From the NCBI GenBank assembly GCA_021234155.1, contig JAJEKV010000078.1:2292001-2356000 (forward strand): a stretch of DNA of 64,000 nucleotides, in the 5' to 3' direction. Position 1 is the first letter of the stretch, and every line of letters starts with the position of its first letter. The position numbers were made by a program, and so were the translations under genes. Shown here one piece after another: positions 10,423-21,568 of the stretch. A model generated the notes under the pieces. The model did not search any database, was not told where the DNA came from, and saw nothing but the letters and a program-made list of their open reading frames with translations. Source of the DNA: Isoetes taiwanensis. Its lineage: Eukaryota; Streptophyta; Lycopodiopsida; Isoetales; Isoetaceae.

Positions 10423-10528
10423 AAAGAAATGCTGACTGTACCTGCCAAGCCCTTCAAATTGATTGGCTGCGTATTTTTCTACGTGGCAAATAGTTATAGA
10501 CCTTTTATGACCCCAATATTTTTCTAAT

Positions 10529-12775
10529 GCTTGGAAATCATACTAGATAGGATTTAAGAATTGACAACACAAACACTTGCTAATTAATAATGGAGAACAT
10601 TTACTAGTTCTCGTTGTAAATTCTTCATTTTCACATGTCTTTCTCATGTCGTTCAGTATACTGAGGTCTTTTATTTAGAAAAAAAAAAAATGAAACTTGA
10701 GGAAGGCCATTGTCAAGAAGTAAACGACTTCTTGCAAATCTCATCCAAGCCTTGGTGCTTAAGTCTATTCTTGTTTCATCTTTCCAGTTTCTGCTACTTG
10801 GGATCTTTTAAAGTCAATGCTGAATGCGAGATCTCCATCCATTCATCTAGTTTCCTGTCATTTGCAGCTAAACGAAATTACAGAAGATATATTCTAAACA
10901 AATTTGGTATATGATGCTTCTTTCATTAGCTCTGAATTTCTTTGGCCTTCTTTGTCTTGTTAACTATAAAAAAATACGTCTGCGGCCTAAAATGCTTGCC
11001 GCAATAGATATTCGTGAATGGCATACAACGAGTTGTGGTTGTAGAAAGGAATAATGGATTAGAAGCTTATATATTCTTCCAGCGTTCGCATATATAAGAA
11101 ACGATGCCCACGCTAATTCGCAATTTTTTCTCAAATCAGCTCTGATCCAGTCGAATGTGCTTTAATTCCCTCTAGGTAATTGTATTTATCCTTCTCTTTT
11201 TATGGGAACTCCGTATATCTCAAGTGGGATGTGGTTATGTGGCTAGGCGGCATTAACCACTGGTTAATCTGGCCATCCGATTATCAGCCAAGTGTTATTG
11301 AAGTAAAAAAAGTGGTTAATGTGGCCAAAAAATCAAGCTTCAAACTGCGCTGCGAGGGGCAAAAATTTCAATCGAATGGTTCATTCTGCTCAATGGGTGG
11401 TCTAATTCACTCTAAAAACCATGCCAATTGTTTTGTCTCTAGATTGGTGAAGAGGGGAAAAGATTTGAGGCAAAATGGAGCCGGACCGATGAAAAAACAC
11501 CAAGAAATAGTTGGATTTTGGGCTTCAAACTGCGATGTTCTTCATGGCTGATACAGATGGTCACGTTGACCACATCCTGCTTGAGATATATGGTATTCCG
11601 CTTTTATGCAATGCTTTTCTTGGATCTGGCCCTAGACCCTTCTATCATTCTTCAAACCTTAAAAATTTCTTGCCCACCAAACCTTCGCTTTTATTCCTTG
11701 GATGGCCGCGGTGATGGCATTCATCTATGCAAGAAAAGAGTGAATACAGTCTTGCTTCTGAACTTTGCTTTTTTTTCAGCTCAGCTCAGGGAAAGCTCTG
11801 CAAGTACTCAAATGTTTTTAGGTATAACGGGGCTCTTATCCATATATTACCTAGAATTATGAATTCTATACAATTATACCTAGAATTTCCCACACAATTC
11901 CTAGTTAGAATTCACAACAATTCTATATGCGACAATACATGTTGGAAGTAGTTAATGCACGGATATCCATATTAACCTTGAGGATTGAATTCTCCATTCA
12001 ACTGAATATTTAGCTACATTAACCTCAGGAATTGAATTATTATCCACATTAACCTTAGGAATTGAATTCTCCACAAATGAGTACTAGATTGGATATACGA
12101 TGGTTTGATAACAAAAACCTCTTATAAAAATCTTATTTTTGATTAAAACATTTTTTCTCCAACAAAGAATTGTAAAAAGCATTTGCAAACGTAATTGTGC
12201 ACCTTAGATTGACATTCAAAAGGTTCCAATCTATTGTAAAAAAAAATGTTAGACCAAATCATATATCTCTAACTTGATACTAGCATATGAAACAAATACA
12301 TGTGTTGCAATGATAAAACAAAGCGCTACGTTCTTAGCCCCACGTCTTTATTCCATGCTCAGTCTCAACAATTTCTCTCTTTCAGAACCAGAATACAAAT
12401 TCAAAAGTTTTCTTTTTAAGATGTTGGTTTATCAAGATTGGCTACACATGAGGGCTGTCACTAATGCCTCCTCATACTCTTAAGACTTTGATGGACTTTT
12501 AAGAGTAAGCCTTATTAACAAATGAGCTTCTTATCTACTCAATAGTAAGCGTATTGACAAATTGATCAAAAAACTTGCCAAAATTTATCATTTGTATGTG
12601 AGTCTAGTCATGAAGGCATTTTTACCGACCTATGCAAAAAAGCATGTCGCGACATGGGTTCTAGAGAAATGTTGACACACTTCACCTAACTTTTTTGCAG
12701 CACATCAAGCCCTTCACCAATCATTCAAAAAATGCATTGTTTGAGCATAAATTTTCTTTTTTAATCCGTAGAAAT
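10529..12775. other. Non-genic stretch with minor repeats
   Basis: AT-rich with short frames of 60-120 codons that lack recognisable domains. A small tandem repeat is listed separately at 11940-12075. A TATA-like TATATAAG lies near 11091, with no credible gene after it. Confidence 0.5.
11940..12075. repeat. Short degenerate tandem repeat
   Basis: Three imperfect copies of a unit containing CATTAACCTYAGGAATTGAA (near 11970, 12015 and 12045), spaced about 35-45 bp. Confidence 0.6.
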
Positions 12776-12930
12776 TTCATGAACCCTGCATGGCCGGCTA
12801 TTGGGCTATCATGAAGAATTAACTTCCTTATTCTTGATGATTCAGGGACACAAAGTTTGTCCTTGTGGTAGAGAAGATTGCCTTCTTTCTTAAACTTCTA
12901 TAAGCTTCTCTTTATTTATCTGTCCATATT
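12776..12930 (-). pseudogene. Gypsy pol fragment (integrase N-terminal region)
   Basis: Aligns along its length with about 59044-59200 of the gypsy element in this window, in the same orientation: CTGCATGGCCGGCTAT against CTGCATAGCCGGCTAT, ATCATGAAGAATTA in both, then GATGATTCAGGGACAC against GATGATCCAGGTACAC. In the gypsy copy this covers the RNase H-integrase junction. It is a short orphan fragment with no flanking LTR. Confidence 0.65.
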
Positions 12931-12933
12931 TCC

Positions 12934-13660
12934 TTGAATTCTTTGCTTGCACGCAAGACCTCTTCTATTCTATTCTATTCTTCAACCGTTTTGCCGAAAT
13001 CACTACATAAGGTGTGGAGATGGTATTACAATGCACTCAAGTCTCCAATGGCTTGCAGAAGAAGTGGTTTCATCTCTTTGATCCCCAAGATTGATCATCC
13101 TACTAATCTTCATGATTGGAGGCCTATCTCTTTAACCAATATTACTTATAAGCTTTATGCTAAGATTATTGCTTCCAGACAAGAGTTTTCTGCAAGAGAA
13201 ATATCAGCCTAAATCAATCAGCCTTTCTTTCCAAGAGATATATTCTAGATAATTATGTGGCTACTATGGAGGGTCTTCACTGGAACAGGATTTCTAATCA
13301 AAATTGTTTTCTTCTTAAATTGGACTTCAAGCATGCTTTTGGGCGTTTGGTTTAGTGGTAACACACTAGTTCCTTAGCAATGTGGTCTCGAGTTCGAGAC
13401 CGCCCAGAATCGCACTCGGTACTGTTGGGGGTCAAATCCCAACAGACGCAATGTAAGGTGGTTGGGGGCAGGGCCCAACCAAGCAATGTAGTGTGGTGTG
13501 TGGTCACATGTCCAGTTGGATGCTGCCTAGTGGCGTGACGTTAAAACTACTATCTATCTATCTATCTATCTTTACATTCTGGATTTTTCTCTTATTGGTG
13601 TGCTCTTATCTAAATTTCTATCTTGTTTCACTATTTTGGTTGGATTGTGCTGTGAAAAGG
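12934..13660 (+). pseudogene. LINE reverse transcriptase fragment split by a SINE
   Basis: The segment GFISLIPKIDHPTNLHDWRP, followed by ISLTNITYKLYAKIIA, is the first conserved block of plant LINE RT. After frameshifts near 13190-13250 the similarity resumes as LDNYVATMEGLHWNR and LLKLDFKHAF, the block with the first catalytic Asp. The SINE at 13341 interrupts immediately after HAF, and similarity seems to continue downstream (about 13573-13660, DILDFSLIGVLL-like). The YXDD block is absent. Confidence 0.75.
13341..13571 (+). mobile_element. tRNA-derived SINE with (CTAT)n tail
   Basis: The head has a Pol III box A-like TTTAGTGGTAACACAC (about 13349) and box B GAGTTCGAGACC (about 13390), as in tRNA-derived plant SINEs. 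The body includes GCAATGTAAGGTGGTTGGGG. The 3' end reads GTGGCGTGACGTTAAAAC followed by about six CTAT repeats. Related copies or pieces lie at 7185-7385 and, antisense, at 51145-51350. It sits inside the LINE RT fragment and is therefore younger than that fragment. Confidence 0.85.
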
Positions 13661-15184
13661 AATTGAGTGATCAGTATCATCGATCACAACAATCTGTAAT
13701 TTTTTTGATGATCAATGATGAAAGCTCGTTTTCATTGTTGTAAAAAACTTTGTAAAAAATAGTGTAATCTATGTAATAGCATTGTATAGAAGCAATGTTG
13801 AACCTTATAATACAACTGTAAATAAACTTGTGGTGGCGCTCTAAGCGGCACCGGCGAGAAACCCCATGGCGAAAATTACCCAATTTAAACAAACATCAAA
13901 AAATCGTTTCGCCTTCTCGTGGTTTACGATGAGCAAAACTGCAAAATGGCGGCCATGATGGCCATCAAATTTGAGTCTATTCCCGTCATACAAACTACTT
14001 GGCAAGTTTAATATTTAAGTCACGTGTCGCAACATAACAAAAGTCAGCTCCAAAGTACAATACAACATGGTGCATGTTAGTAATCACAATTCTTAAGAAA
14101 TGTGTAGGAGTCACTCTATCTCTTTTTTATTTTGAAAAGAAAGATAGAATTTAGATCCTTCACAAGCCGTGATGTTCCGTTCTTAATGGTATGCAATGGA
14201 AAGCTTGTCATGATCATGGCCAATGCATTTTGTAGCTAATGGAAACTTCATTGTTGGCCCATTTCCAAAACACAGTACACTCAATGTAATTTACTTTCAG
14301 TAAAGAGGATCCTCTTTTACTTTCAGAAATCCTTAATTTAATCACCTATTTTGATTCTTAAATTCTCTATACCTTTTCTTATTCTTATACCTTTTCTTTT
14401 TGTATTAATAATGTTCCATTTGGCGCATGATAGAAACAATGAGTAAATTCAAAACACTTCCATGATGGACCATGTGGATTTTCTTAGCTACAAATTTGAG
14501 TATTCTTATTCTACTCATTGCTTTGTTCTCCATGTGCTCAAGTTGAGCAAACCTTAATTGGAGAGTGATTTAAGCCTCAGTAATAAGTGATCGATTGACT
14601 TTTATACAATAGGGAATATTGCATATCATTAACCATGAACTCACAACTGAGATAACACAAATTTTGAACTTCTTTTCAAAACCGGGTAAATATTTTATCT
14701 TTACATGCCTTTACTAAGTCTGAAAACATACATATTGGTGGATTAATGAACACTAGATGAAAAAATCTATACCTAATTCAGATATAGAATTGTGTAACTT
14801 CATGTACTTGTGTGTCAGCGTCCTTGTCGGAACATAGGCTGCAATAAACCATGTTACAGATCTTCCCAATGTTAGAAAATAATAAGATGATGAAATTTTG
14901 GAGCATAAAATGAACCACGGACCATGGATCAAAAGACACATCAATACAGGGCATAAAGATGTAACTTTCAAAGCTATACTAACAAGATGCAACTTCTAAA
15001 TCTATAATGACAAGATGGTCTGAAATGAAATAAAATGAATTGAATTTTGAGATTTGAAATGAACCATGAAGCTTATACTCTAGAAATAACACATTGAAAT
15101 GCAAGTAAATCAAAGCAATGTTGAGAACCAAATATTCAAGAATCAAGCATACCTAAGAATGAAAGAAATGCAAAAGAGAAAGGA
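13661..15184. other. Non-genic stretch, nothing recognised
   Basis: AT-rich DNA without coherent coding frames. It probably includes 3' flanking sequence of the minus-strand gene that ends at 15185. Confidence 0.5.
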
Positions 15185-16516
15185 TTAAAATTTTACCATG
15201 CAACTGCTTTTTCTGTGTTGTTTGGTGAACTCAGCATCAGCCCGAATAATGTGCATGAAGAGCTCAGATAAATCCTTATTTCCTCTGCCTTGAGAAGGGC
15301 TGCCTGCTTCAAAATTATTTTGATGCTTTGGCTGTGAAGATTGGATCAAAGAATCCAAACAAGCAGCTTTGGAAGATGGCATTTCGTAATCATCTATGGA
15401 AGCAACTTTGGCCAGCCTTCTCGAATTCTGTCTGGCAAGCATAGAATTTACACTTCGAGCACAAAAAACTTCCTTTGATCCGGAGCATGGAGAAGTTTGA
15501 TCTGCTTCTGGATCTTCATCCACAAAATGCACCCTCTTTGTCACACTTTTTCTCGGCTTTTCGCCGTTTTTCAGCGCGCTCGGTAAAGAAGGGGATGAGC
15601 AAGAATTTCTGCCATAGCCGAGCTCTTCAGACCTGGGAATGAGCATGCCGGAGTAAGTTTCTTTTGCATTCTCAAAATAATTTTCTTCATCCTCATCTTG
15701 TTCTTCATTTTCTTGGCAATCTTTTGAATTTTCTTCATTATCGGAAGCATCATCCATCAAAAACTCCATAAACATCCGCATGGAGCCCTGATTGCCCCGC
15801 ATTTCTACCCTTGAGGATAATTCTAACAGAGTCGCCCTGAATGAAGAACAGGATGAATCCTCCCTGCTGGAAGATTTCTCGCTGATTTTTTCGTAGGAGC
15901 CTGTTTTAGAAGAAGATTTAGGGCTTGTATTTTTCAAGGCGCTATTCCGGCTATGGCAGACGTTACGGCGCCATAGCTTGTTATCTTGGTAGAGCTCGCT
16001 TTTGCAGCTGCCAAAAGAAAACGGATTTAGCCAGTTCTTAGAAGCATCGCTGTGGCGCGGCTCACTCGAGCTTGGGGATGAAACAGAGCTACAAGGGCTT
16101 CCAGGATCATAAAACAGAGTACTTCTTGGTGAGCAGAAATTTTCTTCCTGTGGATCTGCAGGCATTTTCTGAGATAATCTTGCCCTCATTTTCTGAGAAA
16201 TAGAAGGAGACCTTGGAGATCTAAGTAATGAGCAGCTTACATCCACAGAAAGATTTGGGGGAAGCCGAAAATAATTTCCCAAGGATTCATGCTTTTTGAA
16301 TATTTCTGAAGCCCTTGAGGATTTGTACCCTGTTGCATCTTGGCTTGAATCCTTCAAGAACCTTGATCTTGGCCGATCTAGAGAGCTTAAATTCATTCCG
16401 GCGGGCTTCTTGATGGTATTAGATCTGCTCGTCCTTGGAGATATTGCCCTGGAGAATTTGCAGCTATAGCGGTTTGGAATCACCTGTTCCATTGCCTCTC
16501 TTTTTGAACCTAGCAT
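15185..16516 (-). CDS. Uncharacterised Ser-rich protein, 443 aa, single exon
   Basis: An intact 443-codon frame in sequence otherwise free of transposon traces, with balanced codon use: the best candidate for an ordinary host gene with an intact frame. The protein is rich in Ser, Arg and Lys and looks largely disordered. Residues 1-60 are basic, with RAISPRTSRSNTIKKPAGMN. A Ser-rich stretch with PGSPCSSVSSPSSSE lies near 140-155. An acidic run (EENSKDCQENEEQDEDEENY) lies near 260-280. KRVHFVDEDPEAD lies near 330, and the helical C-terminus is LSELFMHIIRADAEFTKQHR. No signal peptide, membrane segment or catalytic motif is visible. The start could be Met1 or Met9. A TATA-like site lies about 690 bp upstream. 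I do not recognise the family; the composition would suit a signalling or scaffold protein, but that is speculation. Confidence 0.75.
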   Translation of the reverse strand: MLGSKREAMEQVIPNRYSCKFSRAISPRTSRSNTIKKPAGMNLSSLDRPRSRFLKDSSQDATGYKSSRASEIFKKHESLGNYFRLPPNLSVDVSCSLLRSPRSPSISQKMRARLSQKMPADPQEENFCSPRSTLFYDPGSPCSSVSSPSSSEPRHSDASKNWLNPFSFGSCKSELYQDNKLWRRNVCHSRNSALKNTSPKSSSKTGSYEKISEKSSSREDSSCSSFRATLLELSSRVEMRGNQGSMRMFMEFLMDDASDNEENSKDCQENEEQDEDEENYFENAKETYSGMLIPRSEELGYGRNSCSSPSLPSALKNGEKPRKSVTKRVHFVDEDPEADQTSPCSGSKEVFCARSVNSMLARQNSRRLAKVASIDDYEMPSSKAACLDSLIQSSQPKHQNNFEAGSPSQGRGNKDLSELFMHIIRADAEFTKQHRKSSCMVKF

Positions 16517-17204
16517 TTTGTCCAGATTATCATCAATCTATCTGCTAAATCTGCAATCTGGATTGAAAATTTTGGCACTTTTGAAAAGGCTGAAGAATCA
16601 GAAGCCTGAAAAGGACGATCAATCAATTTTTTTCTTTCTTTTGAAGCAGGAGTAGGGATTTTTCCAGATCATGATTCAGGAAGCACATACACTCTGTATG
16701 GAGCTGACAATTTTGCTGTCTGACTGAGCAGGGGTTGCCATCACACTAGAGAGCATGAGGGCAACTAAATTTCCAGAGATCTTAGAAGTCCAGATTAGTC
16801 TTCAAAAGAAGACAAGCAAGGCCATCATAATCGAGAGTCAAAAATGGGAGAATCAATATGACACAAGCAGGACAGGTAACACTCAAATCCTGACACAGAG
16901 GTCAAGCTCAAGAATCAAAATCCAGCAACGGCCAAAGGCAAGAAAACAGGCCAAAATCTAAGCCCAAAACATCATTTTGAGGATTCAAACGAGGAATAGC
17001 AACTGGGTTTGGATTGAAACACAGAAAAATACAACTGATGCATAGAAGGAAGAGCCCACATTCTACATCAGCAGCACTAGCTACAAACAGAATGATTCAG
17101 ATGCATAAAATAGTGTAATGGGCTGCCTGTGATTACGATATGAGCCCTAAAGGAAATGCCAATTTGCTGGATCTATGGGGTACAAGACACCTATAAACAC
17201 ACTC

Positions 17205-17220
17205 TTTTATTTATATAACA
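17205..17220 (-). promoter_or_regulatory. Possible TATA box for the 443-aa gene
   Basis: The minus strand reads TGTTATATAAATAAAAG here, a good plant TATA-like element, about 690 bp upstream of the ATG at 16516. That would imply a long leader or a leader intron. No transcript evidence is available. Confidence 0.35.
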
Positions 17221-17449
17221 ATTCCTTGTATGTAGGGAGAATGTATAGGGTGACCTACTTAGGTTGGTGGTAGTGCTCCCTTCTAAGTTCTTCAAACAAT
17301 TATCATGTTACCCTTACCCTATGGAGCCTACAATGTTGTCATTCCGCCGTCATGCTTACGTCATAAAAATTGGGTTCTCCCATCCAGTCATCTTCACCGG
17401 CCGTTGCAAGTCAAGCAGAACACATGAACTTAACAATCTTCATGAAGTT

Positions 17450-17890
17450 CGATTTCCATGACTTTGGGTGACAACACTTGAGTTGCATGTTCTAGGGACC
17501 CTCGATTTCCCTGACTTAGGCTACGTTCCCGTGAAACAGATCGGACTTCCAAATTTCTTGTCAAGGTGAAATCTAGCGAGTTCCCATGTTCATATTTAAC
17601 TTCAAAATTTGAGGTCAACTTCCAAGTTATGGAGGGGGGTTTCTGAACTCTACGTTTCCTTGACTTGAATCTTGAGTCCGGTCGGAGGCGCATGGGAACA
17701 TAGCCTTAGAGTGATAAAACTTAAGTTGCCTCTTCTAGGACCCTGATTTCCCTCACTCAGGGCGACAAAAGTTTCTTCTTCTAGGACCTTCGATTTCCAT
17801 GGCTTAGGGTGACAAAACTTGAGTTGCCTTGTTGTATAGGACCTTGATTTCCCTGACTTTAACAAACCTTGAGTTGACTGTTATAGGACT
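17450..17890. repeat. Degenerate tandem repeat, about 55-60 bp unit
   Basis: Repeated words GATTTCCMTGACTTAGGGTG, ACAAAACTTGAGTTGCC and TTCTAGGACCYTGATTTCC recur in that order near 17450, 17700, 17745, 17785 and 17840. Units differ by small indels. Confidence 0.65.
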
Positions 17891-19423
17891 CTCTCTTGCC
17901 TAACACCAGTCACCCTTTTTTTTTTTTTTTTTAGGGGGCGGAGGGTTGGGGTTTGGGTTGTTGTTATATGTCATGCTCCCGCTCTCTCGCGCTCGTGCCT
18001 CTAGCTTAGTTACTAATGAATGTTACTAGATGCTGAAAGCATTACTCTTTGTAGACATGGTGGCGTTTCTGGTCCATAATCTTGTACTATTATGATCGAT
18101 AATATTACTCTCCATTGACGAGGTGGTTCTAGGATCTAGAATTTTGTACAGCCAAGATCTCTTCCCATGATCGAGAAAGAGCATATCTATATATTCCTCC
18201 AGAATATAAGGTAATATTGTCAGCCTACCTCCTGTTATTCCTCAACCTAGGGCTTTCTGTTGACATCTTGCATTGCCTTCACCACATCCGTCCTCTTTTG
18301 CTTTTGGTTACAGCTTCCATTGCCTTCACTACATTCATTTTCACTACTCGTGCACTTGCTTCTCTCTTATCTTCCACCTTCTGATTCTATCTGCTTTCGT
18401 TTCACATTCCACTTTGCTCATTCAATAAAGTACAAGCACCACCCTCGCTTTCAGATCGACTCCCATTCTTACACCTTCTGAATATCTCTGTCAATATTGG
18501 ACCAATTGAATGTGACAACCAAGAAAGTTACCTCCAATAGAACTGAAGGCTTATTGTTGTTTGGTTTGGCCCAAAGTGTACATAAGTCAATGGTCATCAT
18601 AAAGTAAGGAATTGAACATGCATGAGCATTGTGGTATTGTAACATTTTGGGCTTGGCGAATACGTGCATTTAAATATGGTTTTTTATATTTTGTCAACTT
18701 CAAATCACTCTTAGTGTTGCATCTTATGTTACGGGTATCCCATTAGATGTAGTAAAAGTCAAACATTAGTGCTAGGAATATCCAATTTAGCCACTTTATA
18801 TGGTAACGTAGTAATAAATATATTGGAGTCAAACACTATAAGTATATGCCTTGACAATTGAAATTATTGAAGACAGTGAGTTTGCTGAATTGATTCTCAT
18901 TGCAACAATTTTCACATTTTATAATGGTTTAAATTCCATAGCATAAAAGCACCGAATAACCCCTCTACGGTGATAACCTGGTGGTTAGACCTTTGGTTTG
19001 GCTTTCATCTGTCACTGGCTCAAATTTAACTGGTTATTACTAGGTGGGTCAGTGCATGTCTCAATGTGCAATGTGTGTCCCAAGATGGAAAAAAAAAAAA
19101 AACATTAGCACCTTTGGGATTTGATTGCAACAAAATTTGGTAAATACCTGACAAAGTCGGTACATTAAATCTGATTGCAACCAATCTTGGTAAATGTATG
19201 ACAAAATTGGCACACCATAGCTCGTTTTTTGGTGAATAACAAGGAAAATGTCCATCCAATCTATATTGTAGTACTTGTAGAGGGTACAATATATGTGTTT
19301 TGTTATTCTCCAAGTCAACTATCTAAATATATGACACATTATATTACCTTGACTCGTCGAATAGTCATCATAGCCTTTTTAGATAGTACTTATTTTTAGC
19401 GAATAACTAGGAAAATTTCCACC
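17891..19423. other. Non-genic stretch with a poly-T tract and a weak SINE-like site
   Basis: A run of 18 T occurs near 17915. Around 18968-19102 a box A-like GATAACCTGGTGGTTAGACC, a poor box B and an A13 tract could be a small old SINE (low confidence). Sequence at about 19220-19320 is repeated directly at 19401-19432 and again after the Mutator-like element at 21385-21450, so that element sits in the second copy of a duplicated stretch. Confidence 0.45.
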
Positions 19424-19478
19424 CATTCTATCCGAGGGCTTTATCTACGCCCGATTTGGGTTATCCAAAAAGAAAATA

Positions 19479-19567
19479 GAAACTGAACGTAGTTTCAATT
19501 TATAGAAACTATATTTAGTTTCCTAGGAAACTATATTCAGTTTCCTGGAACTATTTTCAGTTTTTCT
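19479..19567. repeat. GAAACT-N-AGTTTC hairpin repeats, left subterminal array
   Basis: About three imperfect units of the form GAAACTATATTTAGTTTCCT, each a small inverted repeat, just inside the left end of the Mutator-like element. Related to the larger arrays at 20815-20985 and 21158-21345. Confidence 0.75.
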
Positions 19568-20284
19568 TCGAGTCTTTCTTCTATATGTCTTTTTCGTTGA
19601 ATTTGCAATGATTTAGTTGCAATGATTTCAAGTTTGTGTATGCATGCTTCCATATCTGCAGCAAATCTAATCCATGTATAAACATTCTTTTTCATTTAAT
19701 GCATCAACTTTTTCAAACCAATTTTTTCAATCCAAATTTGCAATCCGGCAAGCATTTGAATGAGGGCAAAGATTTTGAGCGCATGACGGTGTCGCCTTGA
19801 TCTTGGTATGTTGATTTTGTTCTTGTTTTGTTGATTGTAGATTTGATTCTTTGATTGTTGATTCTCACAAATCTATTCCTCATCCCCATCAATCCGACGA
19901 TTTTCTTGCTTCAAATGCTTGATTCATGGTTCTGCATTCTTCCACATCAGGATTGAGAAAAAATTTGTCAAGAAAAAATTTCTGGAGCAAATTTATGGAT
20001 GCCTGGAGCCGGATTTGCTGTAAGAAGCTATATGGCGAAGGGCAAGAAGGGCGAAGCTATGGCGAAGAAGCAGGCCTTCGGCTTTAGTTCAGCTCTGGAA
20101 AAAGGAAGATTTGGCTTAAATCCAGCTATTTTTGCCTCGAATCTAGAGAAATTATGGCGATTTGCTTTGCATAACGGGGCCTAGTAGCCTTCGGAGATCT
20201 CGTTGCCCGTTTTGCAGTTGTAAAAAATTCCTTAGATTTTTCAGCGGAGTTGGGAGTCGATTTGTGGAGATCCGGAGCATTTTA

Positions 20285-20520
20285 GGCCCGCTGTAACCGC
20301 CTCCTTTTGGATCAAAGCCGCTGCCTTTTGGATCAATCCAAAATCGGCTGAGTCCTTCAGTTCCACAGTTCCAGAATCCTCTGTTCTAATCACAATGTGG
20401 CAGCCTTCAACTTCAACTTTACCAAACTGGCCATTTCTTATGAAAATTTCTTGATACTTTACTCTTGCAAGAACACTACGGCCTGTGCGAATAATTGCTG
20501 GACGAAAAGAACTAGCTGGA
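20285..20520 (-). pseudogene. Captured coding fragment of an unidentified host gene
   Basis: The minus strand stays open for about 78 codons with ordinary protein composition. It includes FRPAIIRTGRSVLARVKYQE, then IFIRNGQFGKVEVEGCHIVI, then RTEDSGTVELKDSADF, and reads like alternating beta strands. Upstream (about 20690-20800, minus) another piece reads KKRPIGIMHVVAATRSSAHV before a stop. A 20-bp direct duplication (AGTTCTTTTCGTCCAGC) lies between. No family was recognised. Its position inside a Mutator-like element suggests transduplication. Confidence 0.45.
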
Positions 20521-20814
20521 CGAAAAGAACTATGCAGTCCTGATTAGACCAAAAGCATTTTATAAAAGAAGGATTTCATGGGCTTCTCGATGCTCTGCAT
20601 CGCCATAACTAGTATGAACTCAAATGGAAGCTATGAATTAAAATTCCAAATCCTTCTGAATCCGACAACAAAAGCTTCAACTGTTCAATGGTCCAGTGGT
20701 TTAATGCTTCTAAGCTTAACACCAACATGTGCGGAACTCCGAGTTGCTGCTACGACATGCATTATGCCGATAGGCCTTTTCTTCAGAGCATGAACCTTAT
20801 AAAGTTTCCTATCC

Positions 20815-21345
20815 AAATTTAAAACTTTAGGAGAAACCTAATGTAGTTTCCTTGGAAACCTAATGTAGTTTAAGCTAGTGTAGTTTCAAGGGAAACTTAA
20901 TATAGTTTCCTTGGAAACCTAATGTAGTTTCCTTGAAAACCTAATGTAGTTTAAGTTTCTTTGGAAACCTAATGCAGTTTCAAATTCAAAATGTTAGCGT
21001 ACTCCTCAAGCTAAAAAGACACCATTAATGCATTTGAGAACACAATCTTCCATAAGATCTTACACATGTGGGTAGATTGCATTTCGTCATACAATCTTGA
21101 AAATGTGCCACAAGATCTAACACACGTGCCTAGATCTTTTTTTTTTAATTTTAAAAAGCGGAAACCTTATAGAGTTTTCCCAAAAGTAAACTACGTATAG
21201 TTTCCATAAAGGAAACCTTACAAGGTTTTCACTGGAGGAAACCTAATATAGTATCCATGGAAACTTAATACAGTTTCAATGGAAACTTGATGTAGTTTCA
21301 TTGAAACCATATTAAGTTTCAACAAGAAACCCTATAAGGTTTCCT
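20815..21345. repeat. GGAAAC-CTAATGTA-GTTTCC hairpin minisatellite, right subterminal arrays
   Basis: Two arrays (about 20830-20985 and 21158-21345) of units such as GGAAACCTAATGTAGTTTCC. Each unit is an inverted repeat with 6-bp arms. Roughly 6-8 units occur in each block with 1-4 changes per unit. Left-hand counterparts are at 19479-19567. Confidence 0.85.
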
Positions 21346-21568
21346 GCGAACTCCAACCCAAATGGGGAGTAGATAAAACCATCGCATTCTATCTATGTTG
21401 TACATTTTGGGAAGGGTACCATATACATATATGTTTTATTACTCTTCAAGCTTTGTTAGGGTACCTTGTACATATATGTTTTACTACTCTTCAAGCTTTG
21501 TTACACATATGTTTTGATAACCCCCCTTTAATTCTTCCTTTTTAGTAACTTTTTTTTTTTTTGGGTTG

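Larger units (their letters stand above)
8359..10528. mobile_element. TIR DNA element carrying a coiled-coil protein gene
   Basis: Inverted repeats of about 33 bp bound the segment. The left end starts CATTAGAAAAATTTTGGGG (8359) and the right end, read on the minus strand from 10528, starts CATTAGAAAAATATTGGGG; about four mismatches occur over the full arm. Inside lies a 415-codon ORF (9175-10422) and a possible upstream exon. No target duplication could be found, so the superfamily is open and the flanks may have changed. Confidence 0.6.
19433..21384. mobile_element. Mutator-like element (Pack-MULE type) with 9-bp target duplication
   Basis: A 9-bp direct repeat CATTCTATC flanks the element (19424-19432 and 21385-21393), the size expected for Mutator-superfamily insertion. 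Terminal inverted repeats of about 32 bp lie just inside: the left begins CGAGGGCTTTATCTACGCCC; the right, read on the minus strand, begins CGATGGTTTTATCTACTCCC; both go on to ATTTGGGTT. The 1952-bp element has no transposase. It carries arrays of GGAAAC hairpin repeats next to both ends and a coding-looking fragment at 20285-20520. This is the pattern of a non-autonomous MULE with captured host sequence. Confidence 0.82.

Noticed and set aside
12934-13660. Continuation of LINE A from 3540
   Set aside because: About 300 residues of ORF2 are missing between them and other elements intervene; no sequence link could be shown.
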